From contig NC_079877.1 in the NCBI RefSeq assembly GCF_029227915.1, positions 13,083,351-13,143,350 of the forward strand: 60,000 bases of DNA, in the 5' to 3' direction. The position numbers were made by a program, and so were the translations under genes. Under the pieces are notes generated by a model that saw only the letters and a list, made by a program, of their open reading frames with translations, ran no database searches and was not told the origin of the DNA. This DNA comes from Hydractinia symbiolongicarpus (lineage: Eukaryota > Cnidaria > Hydrozoa > Anthoathecata > Hydractiniidae). Below are positions 1 through 14,600 of the stretch, piece after piece. How positions within the stretch are numbered: the first letter of the stretch is position 1; each line of letters opens with the position of its first letter.

Positions 1-543
1 AAAAAACACACTCTGAAAAAACTTAAATATCTCAGTAGGTTGAACAATTTTTGTCGGACCCTCAAAGGACAATTTTTTCTTTATAATTGAGTTTTCTTAA
101 ATCACTTTGAAAAAACCCCTAAAATATCGCCTTATTTAGCTTTATGAGAATGACATACTTGAAAAAATAGAGAATCTTTGGAACAATGAGAGAATTGAGA
201 ATTTGACGCAAACTTATAACTAATTATTTTTCAATGACGCAACAAAGGAGATAAAATTAAAGGTCCTTAAAACTAGTCTCTCTTGTTACTATATTGCTTT
301 TACGTATTAAGCTATTGTCTTCTCTTTATCTCCAAAAAATCCTTTGCCTACATGTAAAAAATAGAGAGAGATTCAACTATATACAATTTGGTAAAAATGT
401 TTGACATTATCTAACTTCCGCATCTCTGATAGTAACACGTGCGAAAACGATGTTTCTACGACAACCACTCCATGTATTCAGCCACCACTATGCTTTATTA
501 CCAGAAGTACATTCAAATTCTGAAAACATTAAAAAAACAGTAC
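1..543 (-). other. DNAH2 intron, continuing off the left edge
   Basis: AT-rich sequence after the donor at 543-542. I looked on the minus strand for the next conserved stretch (a TCRxLFE-like start) and did not find it. Nothing else was recognised. Confidence 0.6.
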
Positions 544-2692
544 CTATACACAGCATATGTGTGAAACTCATTCAAGTTCTGTATCCTCTCTTCAAGTTTT
601 TGACTTCGTTTACTCTTTTCAATCGAGTTATTAAACAGTTCAATATACGCATCCAGTGAAAATTGGTACATCGGATCGATACGACCTAAGTCGTTTAGAA
701 CAAAGAAAAGAATCGAGGCACGCTGTGCGCATGCTCTGTAACCCTAAAAATCGCAAAAGTTTACATAAATACATAAAAAACAATCTAAACTAAAACTGGT
801 TGAAAAGAAACAGCATGCGGAGTTAGGTACAAATCCACAGCTCCACACCCTGGTCCTATATCAGCAAAAATCGAGAAAAGAAAAAAATTAAGGAACAGTT
901 TACACTGACCACTAAAATGTAGAATTGACTCTGAAAAGAATCTGATTGCATTCAGCTCTCCAAAAGTATTGAGTTCAAACAAACCTCGCGAGCAGTGTCG
1001 ATCTTGATTTCTGTCTGTTCACTGGTTTGCAACTGTTCAGAGACCTCAGATGACGTGATTTTAGAAGTGTGGAGTGTGTTGACTAGCTGCTCATCGTCAA
1101 GTAACGACCCTTGTGCAGTGCTTAAAAGTCTAAAAGACAAAATCATGAAAGGTTGAAGTAAGTGAAAAGTTGGCAAGGAACCAAGAAAAAGTTAATATTT
1201 TTAACTCATGCTCAGTTTTACCGTAAAATTTCGTCTTCCAACTCTTCCAGTTTCTTTTTTCCAGAAGCTATGTTAATTACTAGAGAATCCTTCTGTTCTT
1301 CCAACTCAGGTCGCTCCTTCCTTACAACAATCCCAAGTAATTGTGCCTCAAGACCTAAACATACCCCCAATCATGGAAAAAGGTAAATGTACAAATAATA
1401 TATCAATGCACGAACAAACAAATAAAGAAAGCAAAATGAAAAAAGAAAGATATAAGTAAATAAAGATAAAAACAAGTAAACAAATGGAGAAACAAATTAT
1501 AGACAGGCAGGCAGGCAGGAAAACAAACAGATAAACAAATTAAAAAATAAATGAAAGTAAAAAACAAGTAAAAGGAAAATAAATAAACAAACAAACAAGT
1601 AAACAAATGGAGAAACAAACAAACAAATAGATGAAAGTAAAAATCAAGTAAAAGGAAAATAAATAAACAAACAAACAAACAAGTAAACAAGTAAACAAGT
1701 GAAGAAACAAAATATAGACAGGCAGGCAGGAAAAGAAACAGATAAACAAACAAACAAATAAACAAACAAACAAACAAACAAGTAAACAAGTGAAGAAATA
1801 AACAAAAGAAAAGGAAGCAAAACTAACCTTGCTCTTTGACAGCAAAATTGACTATAGTTGTTTTGGTTGAAATTTCAGGTGTATAATGTGGATTACTTAG
1901 TTTTGTGCAAATGTAAAACTTGAAGTCAGGATTATACTCTACTTCTTTATCACCCAACTTCATTAACAGTCTCCCACCTAAATATATCAAAAAGTCAACA
2001 TCACTAGTCGTTCAATAAAAACAACGCCACAAAAGCCTTTGCTTTAATTCAAAGATTATTATTTCACTAAGCATGAGTAGAAAAACTGTTTTGATACAAG
2101 GTTTTAAGTTCACATAACCGCTGTGGTGTCTATTGGATGTACAAGAAGTAAAAAGTATTATGTTCTCTCTAGATATCTGCACACAAAAATGTTACATACC
2201 CTGTTTAACGATAGATTTGTTTAGTACAGGCGCAAGAGAAGGGTCAAGCTCTTCAAACACATTTTGCAACAACACTGGCGATCCAAATTGAATAGCATTC
2301 TCGAGCGTTCTCAAATAATCAGTTTGTTGCAAGTCAATAACTTTCAGCCCTCGCTTTCCTTCCATGTTCTTTATCCATTTCAGAGCTTGTCCTTGAGGAT
2401 CGATCATCAGCGGCCATCTATTTCCACGCTGGACAATGCAACCATTCTCCGTCGAAAACGAATCCGAAGGTAAACCTTGAATATTCCATTCACGCACATG
2501 TGTTGGTCTTGCCATGAAGTTAGCAAACGAGAACTCGGGATTACAAGACACTTTTAACTTTCGCACTTCAACCAACCATGTGCTTTGGACCAAGCTGTCA
2601 CGATAACTCGATAAAAATGGTCCCACGTACGATAGGAAGGCTGACGCAATCAAACAATCGCCGACAAGATAGCCAATATTTTCTTCAAAAAC
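544..2692 (-). CDS. DNAH2: DNAH2 AAA5 and start of AAA6, exons 53-57
   Basis: Exons: 2692-2200, 1977-1828, 1354-1222, 1129-985, 743-544. AAA5 is shown by [51 protein letters not shown] and [20 protein letters not shown]. After it come [19 protein letters not shown] and [20 protein letters not shown]. The last visible exon starts [20 protein letters not shown] and stops in phase 2 after HTYAVYR. AAA6 proper and the C-terminal domain are off the window. Intron 1355-1827 is filled by an AAAC-type repeat and intron 2693-2925 by a 15-bp minisatellite. Confidence 0.95.
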
Positions 2693-5600
2693 CTACATGA
2701 ACAAACGAAACAACCTTATCGCAGCACACCGACACTCAAAAAGAAGACAGCCTCCTACATACCCGGTTTTATACACACGGTTCTTATAAACCCGGTTTTA
2801 ATAAACACGGTATAATACACCCGGTTTAAATAGACACGGTCTTAATACACACGGTTTTATGACACATCGTTTGAATACGCACGGTTTTTACACCGCGCAA
2901 ATTTGTTACATTAATTTTTACTTACCGCCACACTAGCTTCCCATCTTTCTCTTTCACCTCCTAATCCAGACACAAGCTTGCCAGCCCGTTCTAACTTCAA
3001 CTCAAGCTGTCTAGCCTTATTACCAAGCTCTTCTTTTTGCGCTAACTTTTCGTCGTAATTCTTCTTTAACGCTTCAATTTTGTCTGTAACTTCTTTCAAC
3101 TTCGCTTTCGCTTCTGAGAGAGACTGTTGCTTTTCCTCCAGTTGTGCTGTAGCATTGGCAAGTCTGATCTTCTTTGGTTCAACAACACGATATATGCGAC
3201 CGTACACTTCCATAGCTCGTACCCACATGCACAAAGACTTAGCCGCAGCAGACACACGACCGACTATGTCAGGTTGAAAATCAGGTTGAGCGCAGTAGCT
3301 TCCTATCTTTTTCAATACACGATCACTCATGTTCTCTTTATCGTAGTTGACAAGTTTTTGAATAAAGTTTGATTCACCTGGAAACAAATAGCTCTTTTTT
3401 GCAACATCATAAATTCTTTTAACCGAACACTACTATTAAACTTACGTAAGAAGCAGTAGAAGCAACATGTGGCTCATTGGTATTAGAAGAATGGGAACTA
3501 ATTAACTGAAGCAACACACTTTGTCACGTTTGCAAAACGAAATCCTGACACACATAACACTGAATGCACAACACAAAACAAACCTAGTTGTCGCTTTGCT
3601 TCTGCCCACGTGGGTTCATGACCCCTCAGTATCATAACGGCTTCCATGACTCTTTCAACAAGTGGTGGCGGTTTCGCATAAGATTTAATTTCTGTCATAT
3701 CTTTCTTATTTAAAGATTCTAAAGCCTTGATAGCTTCTTGTAAGGCTGGTAACGCTTCGTCTAGCTCTAGTTGTGCTGTTTCTGCGATGGAACGACACTT
3801 TACCTCTTCCTCTTGGATTTTCTCACTGCGTGTAGCAACGGACTACAAGAAAAAGAATCAGTTGAAAACGATCTCTCCAAAAAAGTTGTGAGGGAAGAAT
3901 TTGGACAGAATAGGCTGCTACAAAAATTTGCTAAATTTAAATTTAAGCGCAAATTAATTTTTAACCCTATCGGCGGAATTTCTCAAAATCACTAAATATT
4001 CAGGTGTTGCAACATAAAAATATAATCAAAATGGACCAAACCAACGGACCAAAGAAATTAAATGAAAACATTTTTGTTGCTCCACGGACAGTTTTCAACT
4101 GCAAAGTATCGGCTATTCTTCCTACCAAACTCATATGTTAATCAACATATAAAAATAAAATCAAGAAAATAAACTGGATAGTTTTATAACCTTTTGTTGC
4201 TCATCCGCTTCACGCTTTTGTTGGACGATCACCACGAGAAATTCTTCACATTGCTTTTGGAACTGTGCTACCTGTACTTTGGCTTCTTCTAACTCGACAG
4301 ACATCACTTCCACCTAAACAAAACATTCAGATGTTACTAGTATACGTTTAAAACATTCGTTGCAGATGCAAGCATTCGGTTCCTCAAATAGTCTGCTGTA
4401 TTCGATGCTGGTACTGTTGTCTCTATTCAAGTAATTGAGGTCTGAAAAAATATACCTTTTGTTTCGTGTCATCGATTTTTTCTAGACCATTTTTTAACTT
4501 GTTGGCTGCATCGCCCAGTTCTTTGTGTTTTTCATTCATCAAGCTAAAAACATGACGCGAACAAGCTCAATGATGGTACTATGTATTGAAAAATATTAAT
4601 AACAGAAACATGGGCGTTGCCTTACCTTTTGTATCCAGTTACAAGTTCCAGGTAGTTGGTGGGTGTAACATAATTATGTCGTTTCATTTCAAATAACATT
4701 TTTTTAGAAATATCGCTCACAGATTGATGTATGGTTGCAAACACTTTTGACACCTTTGATTTCACCTAGACATGATTATTATACAGCCGTAATCATTTAA
4801 ATGTTTCAAGATAGATAGCTGTCATGAGTGAAAACAAAAACTCAGGGCAGAACATTAAAAAGCAAATCTTATTACAAATAAAAAAAAATAACATTTCATT
4901 TGATCTACCTCATCTCCACCAAGATTCATCTCGTCAAGGTAACGTTCCGCCACTTCCAGCAAGGCATCACGAGGCCATTCACTAAACCAATCAATCGTTG
5001 TGCAATTCACAAACGCAGGATATTGTCTTATACGGTTTCTAAACAAGATAAAAAAGTTTGAGAGTAAAACGAAAAAAAATGCTTATGTATCAACAACATA
5101 AAGATTGGAACCTCTTTACAGCGGGCACCTCTCCACACCAGACACTTAATAGTAGACAAAGCTAAATCTAATTTTTTGTCTTAAGTCTGTTTTACTTTTT
5201 TGACTGAAATCTAACATATTTACAGTAAATAATCTTAGCAATTTTTTTCTACCAAATTCAGCTACCTGGTACAATATGCGGTCTATTTCACTTTACCCTG
5301 ACATCTCAGAGCAGGTTTTTGAAGCTATATAAGTTAATATTTAGAAAGAGCCTATATGAAGCGAACACTTTCTTGATGTCCAAATGGTGTCCGCTATTGA
5401 GAGGTTTCACTGCTCTAAGATTTAGAGGGGTTAGAATTTCTAAAAACATGAGTATTCTTACCTGAATGGATCACCGACAGGACTCATGCACAAAGTAACA
5501 TGCAAGTTTGCACGCACACGATCAATAAAATACTTGAACATATTTTCAGGTGTTTCAATGATGCCATCTTTACGAGCATCATCACTGAGAGCAGCGCGTA

Positions 5601-8600
5601 CCTACAACACGAAACGTACATCCACTGAAATGACAATAACTATTGACATCTTCCAACAATACAAACGAAATTGTTGCATACGGGATTATTTATTGCCTAG
5701 CCCTTTCGATATTAAAAATTTAATACACGTTTTATCTCTTAGAATTATTTTTTAAGAATACTGTAAAAAAATTGGTAAAAGCTAGCTTTGTTTACAATCA
5801 TTCCACTGTACGTACAACTTTGTTTAAGGCTAAAAACTTGACAACCAATAGTGCTCTCCTTCCTGGGTAACCAGGAGACACCTGGAACTAAAATTCCCTC
5901 AAAGCAGAAAGGATCCATATGCTTCAAAACCTCTCGGTTTATGGACGTCATCGAAAATCCTTAAATTTAACCTACATAAGGGATCCTAACACGAAAAAAG
6001 ATTTTTATATGCTACAAAGATAAAAAATTGCAAATGTCCTGGTAAGCAACTTTCTATCCTCTATAACATAATAAAAAATCATTTTTGTATCCCTTCAACT
6101 AATCATAAAAAAGAAATGACCCTATACATTATTGGTTCTAGGCTCAATAAGGTTATGGTGAAATCAATTTCAAATTTTTATATAGAAGGTTATGTTTCCA
6201 ATACAATATTTTGTGAGAATTTATTTGCAATTAAGTTCATAAGTTTAACTTCAAGAAAAGAAGAGATTCAACCCTACCTCTTCGAATTCCTCAGGTTTAT
6301 ACAAGTTTGGAACTTCACCACTACTTAATATGTTGTTGATATCCTCAAGAAATGCTTCTTGCAACACTTGTGTATCAGTAAAAATAAATACCGTTGGTTT
6401 ATTTTCCACACCTGTTTGGTAATACAACCTTCGAAGATCTAAAGAGAAAAATGCAATGAAGGATGTTACCTAAATCGTATTAACTTGCAGTATAACGTTT
6501 GTATAAGCTACGCCTAAATAAACGCCCATGCAGAAATAAACGCCAATGCAGAAATAAAACTCCATGTAGAAATAAACACCCATGCAGAAAAAAACACCCA
6601 TGGAGAAATTAAAGTCCCTAATGAAAAAAAACACCCATGCTGAAAAAAATTACCATACTGAAATTAGCGCCCATGGTGAAATAAACTTTTGGACATTATG
6701 TGACGTAATATTCGCTTTAAAGAAGTATTCAATGAATAGAAGCTTAGTTGAAAACTAAGTCTTACTAAAGGTCCAAAATGTTGACTGAAGCTTCTATTGG
6801 GGTATAAAGCAATAGCATTTGAGTAGTCTTAAGGACAGTGTAAAAAACAATAATCACCTTCATGAAATTCTATTCTTCTGTAATGTTTAGTAACTTCAAT
6901 CATAAACACTTTGTATTCCAAAACATATGAAGCAAGCCTTGCTAAACTTTGACGACCACTGCCCCCAATACCAATAAGCAACATGTTTCCACGCGGTTGG
7001 CCAATCACACGAATAATTCTTGACACTGTAGAACACAATACAAACTTCATTCAAGACAATTTAAAAATTTAACGCCTAACAGAGGAAGTGGAAAACTTAC
7101 CATGTTCTATAGCATCTCTAAACAAAACTAAATCCATTGAAATCACTCCAGGTTCCATATTGTAATCTTCCAAACGTTCTTCCATAAAAATCTTTAACTG
7201 TTTAAAATCAGTGATATCTTCGTATACGCCATTTTCTTTCATAAAGTCACCTGCAAGATGAATATCAACAAAATTTTCTATTTTATCCTTTTACAAACAG
7301 ACTTAGAATACAACTTAATGCCCAGCTTTTTTAGATTTATTTACCCAGAATAGCCTCTTCAGTTCCTACTGTAAAAGGCTTCCTAGAGTATTGAAAACTC
7401 CCATTTGAGTTGCGAAATCGGTACAAGCACAGCAATAGCTGAAATACACAATTAAGATATCAATCCTACTCTCCTGATGAACACTAAGCTGAAATGATTG
7501 ATTCACATTTTTAGTCTCTGGCATGACTCGGCCAAAGGGTTCAACTTAAGACTTTCCTTACTGGAAGCAAACACTCCTACCATAAGGCTATCAGGTTATA
7601 ATCCCAATATTTTGGATAATGTTCTTTTACTTGCACTACTAGTTATAAAACAGGACGTACCAAATATCGGCGGCACTTTATTGGGACACAGATTATGATA
7701 CGAAAAGTCTAACATTGTTCCAAGTTTGTCACTCAACAATGTCACAAACGATTCTCTGTCCTCATCATTCACCAATCGATCAGCAAAAACTCTAAAGTAG
7801 AAAGTCTAAACATGTCAAAATACAGAACATCAATGACTTCTTATACTGTCTCGCAAAATTAACATTATATATAACCAACAAAAAAAAGGAAACATGGCAT
7901 ATAAAATAATAATTATAAATGAAAATACCACCTAAAGCATTCATGTACCCACAATCTCGCCATACTGTTTTTCGTATCATGGTAATCTTTGTTGCTACGA
8001 AGAAGACCTTGGAACACCTATGAAACGACAATATTTTATCCAGAATCATTTAAATTATTGTATAGCTACTAGTGTGCAGAAAAAACAGTTTCAGAAGTAC
8101 ATATTTTTTTATAAGCATATAAGTGTGAGTCCAACCTTAATATGCTTATTTTCTCTTCTCCTTTCTACCTAATTTTATGCTTACAAATGGTTATTATTCG
8201 AGTTGATCTTATTTTTTTATATGTTACTTTATCTTCATTTATTCTTTTTTTTACTTTGAAATCTTTACTTTTTATGTCAGCCCGTCTGCTCACTTTTTAC
8301 ATATACATTTCAACAGCTTTCATTTTATTGTTTTTAACATTTTTAAGATACAGGAAAAATTTTGTATTTAAAAAGACAAATTTTGTTACACTACTCATTT
8401 TGTATTACATTTGTTTTGTATATAGTTTTTCGGTCGATAAAAAAATCTTAATTTTGGTTTTGCACAGTTTAAACATATGCTTATCCTATGCTTCAATCTT
8501 AAGGAATCTCAGCCTAGATATGTTCCATAAACTTCATGCTTATAAATAAAGTTGCATACACACATCCACATGTTGACAACATACCTTGGATATATCACGA

Positions 8601-11600
8601 AGGTTAAAAAGATAATGAATTTTTGTTGGAGTGGGTAACATTGTTTGTACAATGGAGTTGTATATGTCAATTGTTGCCTAAATTGCAAAAAAAAATTATC
8701 ATGGTACAAAAATAGGAATCAACCTAAACTGTACAGCGAAGATTCCACATGCAATGCTCCGTTAATAGGTGGTGTCTTGGTAGTTATTTCAAATTTATCA
8801 ATAGGATGGGTGTTCTTTGGATGTTACACTTTTGGAGTTTTTAATGAGAGTTCAGTTTCTTGTGTCAAGGGTATAGTTTTTGTGCTTAGTTTTTGTGGAG
8901 ATTTCTGTACTCGTTCTGCATATAAAGAATATTTAACGATTAAATTAGTCAAAACGTTTATATTTCAATTTTGATTTAAGTTCCCTAACCTGTGTAATGA
9001 TATCTCCAGTCGCTTTTACTTCTTCTTCGAATTCTTGTAATTTCTGACTGATCATTGTTCCAAAGATTCTTTTAATTTGACTTTCCTAACACAAAGAAAA
9101 AGGATAAAGATAACAATGACGCTGCTACATGTCATATGAAGATTATGCAACAAAAAAAACAAAAAATTCCACGGTACGATTCAAATACTATCAACCTGTG
9201 GAAATGTCATATTGACGAGATTAAAACGACTTTGCAAACGTTCGGAAATAACATTTCTTCCTCCACCTGGTGGTCCCATGGATGCAACTAACAACATATC
9301 CTGTGAATAACAAGAAAATAAAGTACCCATCACATTATTTCATGCAGAGCTTTAAGAGATAATAGGGCCGTAGCAGGCTAGGGACAAGTTAATACAGGGA
9401 GGGGGGGATATAATTATTTTATCTAACAGATTGAGAAATTAAAATATCGCTTCTTCAACTTAAAGCTAGGAGACCAGAAGTGGTAATAACTACTCATAAT
9501 ATATAAAAATAAAATACTCGAATTAACTCCAGGCCTTGAATAGTTGTGTGGTGCTAATTTTGAAGCAGGTATATGTTTTGCATCAATAACTTAAGGTTTT
9601 GGATATATTCAAGTCTTATTTACATCAAGCAACCGCAACCGAGTTGATAAACAATACCTTGATACTTACTTTCACATATTTGCTAGTTTGTTTTTGCCTG
9701 TCATACCAAAACCCATAATCAATCCACTGTCTTATCAATTCCAGAGGAGGCTGGGAACCAAATTCATCTTTAGATGGCATGTTTAAATCATCCATAAATG
9801 TTATCATTTGTTTTCCACCAGCTGGTACATACACTCCTATAATAATATGAGGAAATCATAAAGTAGTTAAAAAATCTGATTTTATTGAATTCATGATCTG
9901 TTTACACAAATCGTTTTGTTGTTTTTGTTGTTTAAAATCATAAACCCCTAATGAAAAATGATTATACTTTAAAAGACGTTGTACGTCTAGCTATCGTAAT
10001 CACAAAAGCATGATTTTAAAAAATAACCAACCTTTTGTTCTCTTCTCCACTTTGCTTTCTATGATTTCCTGAACATTGTTTGAAGAGGTCTAAAATCAAA
10101 AAAGGTCCTTTAAATATCCATTTAAAACAGGAGCAGGTACTGATGTTAAATGTCCAAAGTTAATTCAGTAATGGCCAGTAAATGAGTGTGGCTAGAAGAA
10201 TGGTAATTGGTATGTATAGTACTTAGTGTAAGAATAGAAATAAAGAAATCCTAGTTCAACGAATCCAATTTAATTGTGGTTCAGCAGTTGCGTTTGCAAA
10301 GCTTCCTTTGTCAAATAAAAGCTGAAAAATTCCCCTCCTCAAAGTGCGTATCCGCATTGGCCACAGTTCAAACATGAACTAAACGGATTATTCCTGGATA
10401 AAATCATGAGCTAAGCATAATTTAAGAAATAATTCATAATGCAAAAATAAAATACCTGGGCTGACATATTTATTGTCAATACACCCCATATCTTTGGATC
10501 TAAATTTTCTAGAACTTTCTGAGCAACAGATGTTTTGCCAGTACCAACAGGACCAGTTAACAGTACAGGACGCTTCGCATTTATTAACACGTCCAGTAAG
10601 AAATTATATCTGACAGAATCAACTGTTGGGACCATGATCTTATAAAATGGTATTCTAAAATAACACATGGTCTTTAAATAAGTAAGAAAATCAAAACCAA
10701 TTAGTAAATATTAACCGTTATGTCAAACAATATACAGTTTCAGAATTATTACCAACCAGGAAGATTTTGAAAGGAATCATATCAGAATTTTAGGTGGATG
10801 TGACAGAATGGACGAGGATATAAATGGGGAATGAAGTGTAGAGACGAAGCCCAAAGGTAGACTGAGAAAAGACTTGGCATAATGTAATAAGGGCAGTCTT
10901 TATGCAAAGAAATTATTGTTTAGAGCTAACACAGATCAGATTCGAGGAAGGTCATTAATTTACCTTGCCCAACCCATGCTAGCATGAAAACTGATGTTAT
11001 GTCGAGAATGATGATGATGATTGTTTAGCAGACAAAAAAGAGTTACTAAGGTCCAGTAAGTGATAGTTAATTAAATCTCAGCACATGAAGAAATATTTTT
11101 TTTAAGCTTCTACTTACGATGGTGAATATCGCCAACCACTTCGCAATTTATCTTCCCATGAAGACCAGGACTTCTGTTTTACATCAACATAATACTCGTA
11201 TATCGTGTCCTATTTAACAGAAGATTTTTTTAATGTGAAGTACTTAAAGGATAGTTCCATTGCTACAAAATATTGTACGTAATATTGTACAATTAGGTAG
11301 GAACTAATGTACAATTCTGTACAATTACACATAAAAAATATATAAAAGGTCACACATTTGTTTCGATAATGCTTGAATGCGCAGTAAAAAAGATATTCGA
11401 AGTTGTTGTTAGACTAAAAAAAACTTGAGCTTAAAAGCCACAATATATTTTACGTCGTGGTTACATCTGTACAATATGGTGCAAGTATATACAATTGTGT
11501 ACAATATTGGGAACTACCCTTAGAAATACTTAAATAAGGGCCATTTTACATTATATATTGCCAGCATTTTTCCCAATATTTTGTAGAATATTTATTAATT

Positions 11601-14600
11601 ATTTTAAATAAATATTTACCTTAGCTGGAAATTGACCTTCTAACTCTCGAAGACAATTGTCAAGTTTTTTTCTACTTTCTTCATCAACAGAGGCACACAC
11701 TGACCAAATAAGACAAAACAAAAACCAGTACTCAATCATTTTTGCAAAATTATCCTCATCTGAACTGATCACCTATGGAAAAAAATTATTATTATATTTT
11801 ATACATTCATTCATTCATTTAAACACACAAATTATATCAAATTATAACATAGTACTATATTTTTTTCTGGTCTAGATTATACTGAAATTGTGGTAAAAGA
11901 AGGAACAAAGTTTTAAGGAACAAAGTTAAAACGTAGATGATGATAAATGCATTAACCTACAAAGAACTAACACTCAAATCACGAAAGACAGAATTAACAA
12001 CTATACATACTCCATTCTCGTTTGTTAGCAATGCATTCAAAAGAACACATAATGATTCGATGCAATTTAATTCTGATGTAGTGACGAGTTCGGTGCAATT
12101 CATTCTTTTGAAGTCCAAAACCTTTTGTACATACTTATCAAACATTCGCAACAAATGTTCTTCTGAGGCCTGAAGAAATTTAAAAAAGAAAAGATAGATT
12201 ATGAAAGTACTCAAGTCAAACTTATTGGAAAACGCTACATTAAAAGTGAGATTCAAATGATCAGAAACAGAATATTTAGCATCTTAGCACTGAAAACAAC
12301 ATAAATCTTCTGGTGCACGAATTGAGAAGTGTTGTACAAGGTTAACAATTTTTGTTGTTTTGCACCACTTCGTGTGTAAATACACAAGTTACCTTAATAC
12401 ACAGAACCAAGTTACCTTGTCTTTTCTCTTTTCCAACCAGGAATTCACAAAAGGTCTCCAACCAATATCATCATAATCAGTGTACACCATACCACATCGA
12501 CTGACTGTTGCTGGTGACGCCACAGAAAGATTTTCACATTCGAATAGCAAGGACACCTTCAAAAAAAGGTTTACTGTATCATAACAGCCATGAAATTTCA
12601 CCACAGTATTAGGGAATTCCCATATGCTGATAATAAAAGTCTTGTGACAACGATTTTTAAAATGAAAAATGTACAATATTGACATGCAATGACATAAAAA
12701 TAAAAACAACATGTTATCATTGACACTAAATAGGAGATTCCAATACATATAGCAGTTTGCTAAGTTGTTGGACAATTAAAATTCAACATGCAATCGTCAC
12801 CTGTTCAGGCATGGAGATACGTTCTCCATTAATCAAAGTCAAAATTTTATTATCATCCATAACAGAGTTCATTGATTCAATCCACAATGTGTCAACAGGT
12901 CCATCAAATACAATCCATTTCTCTTCAGGTTTTTCATCTGAATGAAAAAGACGTAAAATTTTTTCCAATAATTTTTGGAATTGATATGTAATGCAATGCA
13001 AAAAGACAAAATGACTTACCAGAACAAGTGAGCCTCATTACTGATGACAAAACTCCATCTGACCATTCATTGGTTGACAAATCAAACTCTCCATACAATT
13101 CTCCCAAAGAGATAGACTTCGGATTAATTGGAAACTCCTAAAATATTTAAACAAGTTACTATATAACCTCATCAGGTGAATGGAGTTCATTCGTAATCAA
13201 AAATTTTAAGTTAGGAACTTAATTGTCTACACCAACTCCACAAGTGAAAAAAATGTGTTACGAAACCTTACTTTGACTGTATTAAAACCTGGTTCTTCAT
13301 TTTTCTTCATTGTTGATAATGTTGCTTGTAATGTCTTCCACGCAACACTTTTGCCTGCCCCAGTCTTACCAACAATCATGGTAGAATGTCTAAAAGAAAT
13401 TTAAGTACAATCAAAATAAAATTTAAAAGGAAAACAGCAATGATCAACAATGCTACCTAATGGAAATTTAAACATTCTATCCTAATGGTTAGTTCTTCCA
13501 CTTCTGATTGTTAAAAGACTAGAGAGGTATTAATTTGTATGTTCTTTACGTAATCAGTTGGATGATTACAAATATTCTGATAAAACTAGTGTTTCTGCTC
13601 ATAACTTTGTGATAAAGTTATAATCAAACACAATAATTCATAATGTATCTATTTTTTATCAACAATAAGGAAGCTAATTAACTTAAAAACTTAGATGTAA
13701 ATACATACACTAACGATCAAAACACAAATTAAACATATTCATACCTGGAATTTTTTGTTTCGTACAACTGGATAATTTTTTGAATAGTAACTGGATGACA
13801 CTGATAACCATTTTCTTTTAACTCGTTTTCAATCACCTTTGTTAACTAACATCAGAAACATTTATAAAATTTAAAAAAGATATTTAAGAGCTAAAAATAT
13901 GCTATTTGTATTACTGTATTCCCTTTGTTATAGATCACTTAAAAACTTTAAGTAATAAGTTTATCAGATCCTTAAGTAAAAAATTTACCAGCATGCCAAA
14001 CTTTTATAAAACAAGTATTTATTTACCTTTCCATAATCGTTAATAGGTGTATCGACTCCAGGAAAAAGGTCAGACATAATACCATTAAAAAGTAGCAAAT
14101 CTTGAGATGTCAATTTTGCAACGTTCATATCCTTCATAGACAACAATAGCACCTATAATGGAAAGTGTAAATACTAGGAAGTAAAAGAATAGATATGCAG
14201 GGTAGATAGGCAAAACATTAAAAGGCTTGAGGTAACTTTATAAATGATATAAATGATTTACGGATTTCAAACAAAATAATTAAAAAAATCTGCTCTATGG
14301 AAATCCTAAAGTTGTTATGACACGATGAAATGTTTTTTAATAGGAAATAAAACAGTTTGAATTTGGAGTAAAATGCTGTTAAACAAAAATATGAAATAAG
14401 AAAAGGGGCGTAAATATTTGGTAATTTACAATTTAACGCTATGATATTCAAATGAGAACAATAAATAACAACAATATATATTTTACCTCCTCATCAGAAA
14501 AGGTGGGATTTGACCTTTTCTTTTTACCAGCGTATCGTAACAATGAAGTTAAACCTCGCAACCCAAAGTCATAGTGGTCTTGTTTTGAAAGTTGTTGAAC

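Noticed and set aside
1403-1845. Minus-strand Cys/Leu/Phe-rich ORFs of 101 and 128 codons
   Set aside because: Products of the AAAC-type simple repeat; two overlapping frames give the same monotonous pattern.
6520-6685. CRISPR-like regular repeats
   Set aside because: The units are contiguous and degenerate with no spacers, and the context is an animal intron.
8142-8549. 135-codon plus-strand ORF with many hydrophobic residues
   Set aside because: It lies wholly within a DNAH2 intron and its Phe/Leu/Ile richness simply reflects T-rich DNA. No membrane protein family pattern is visible.
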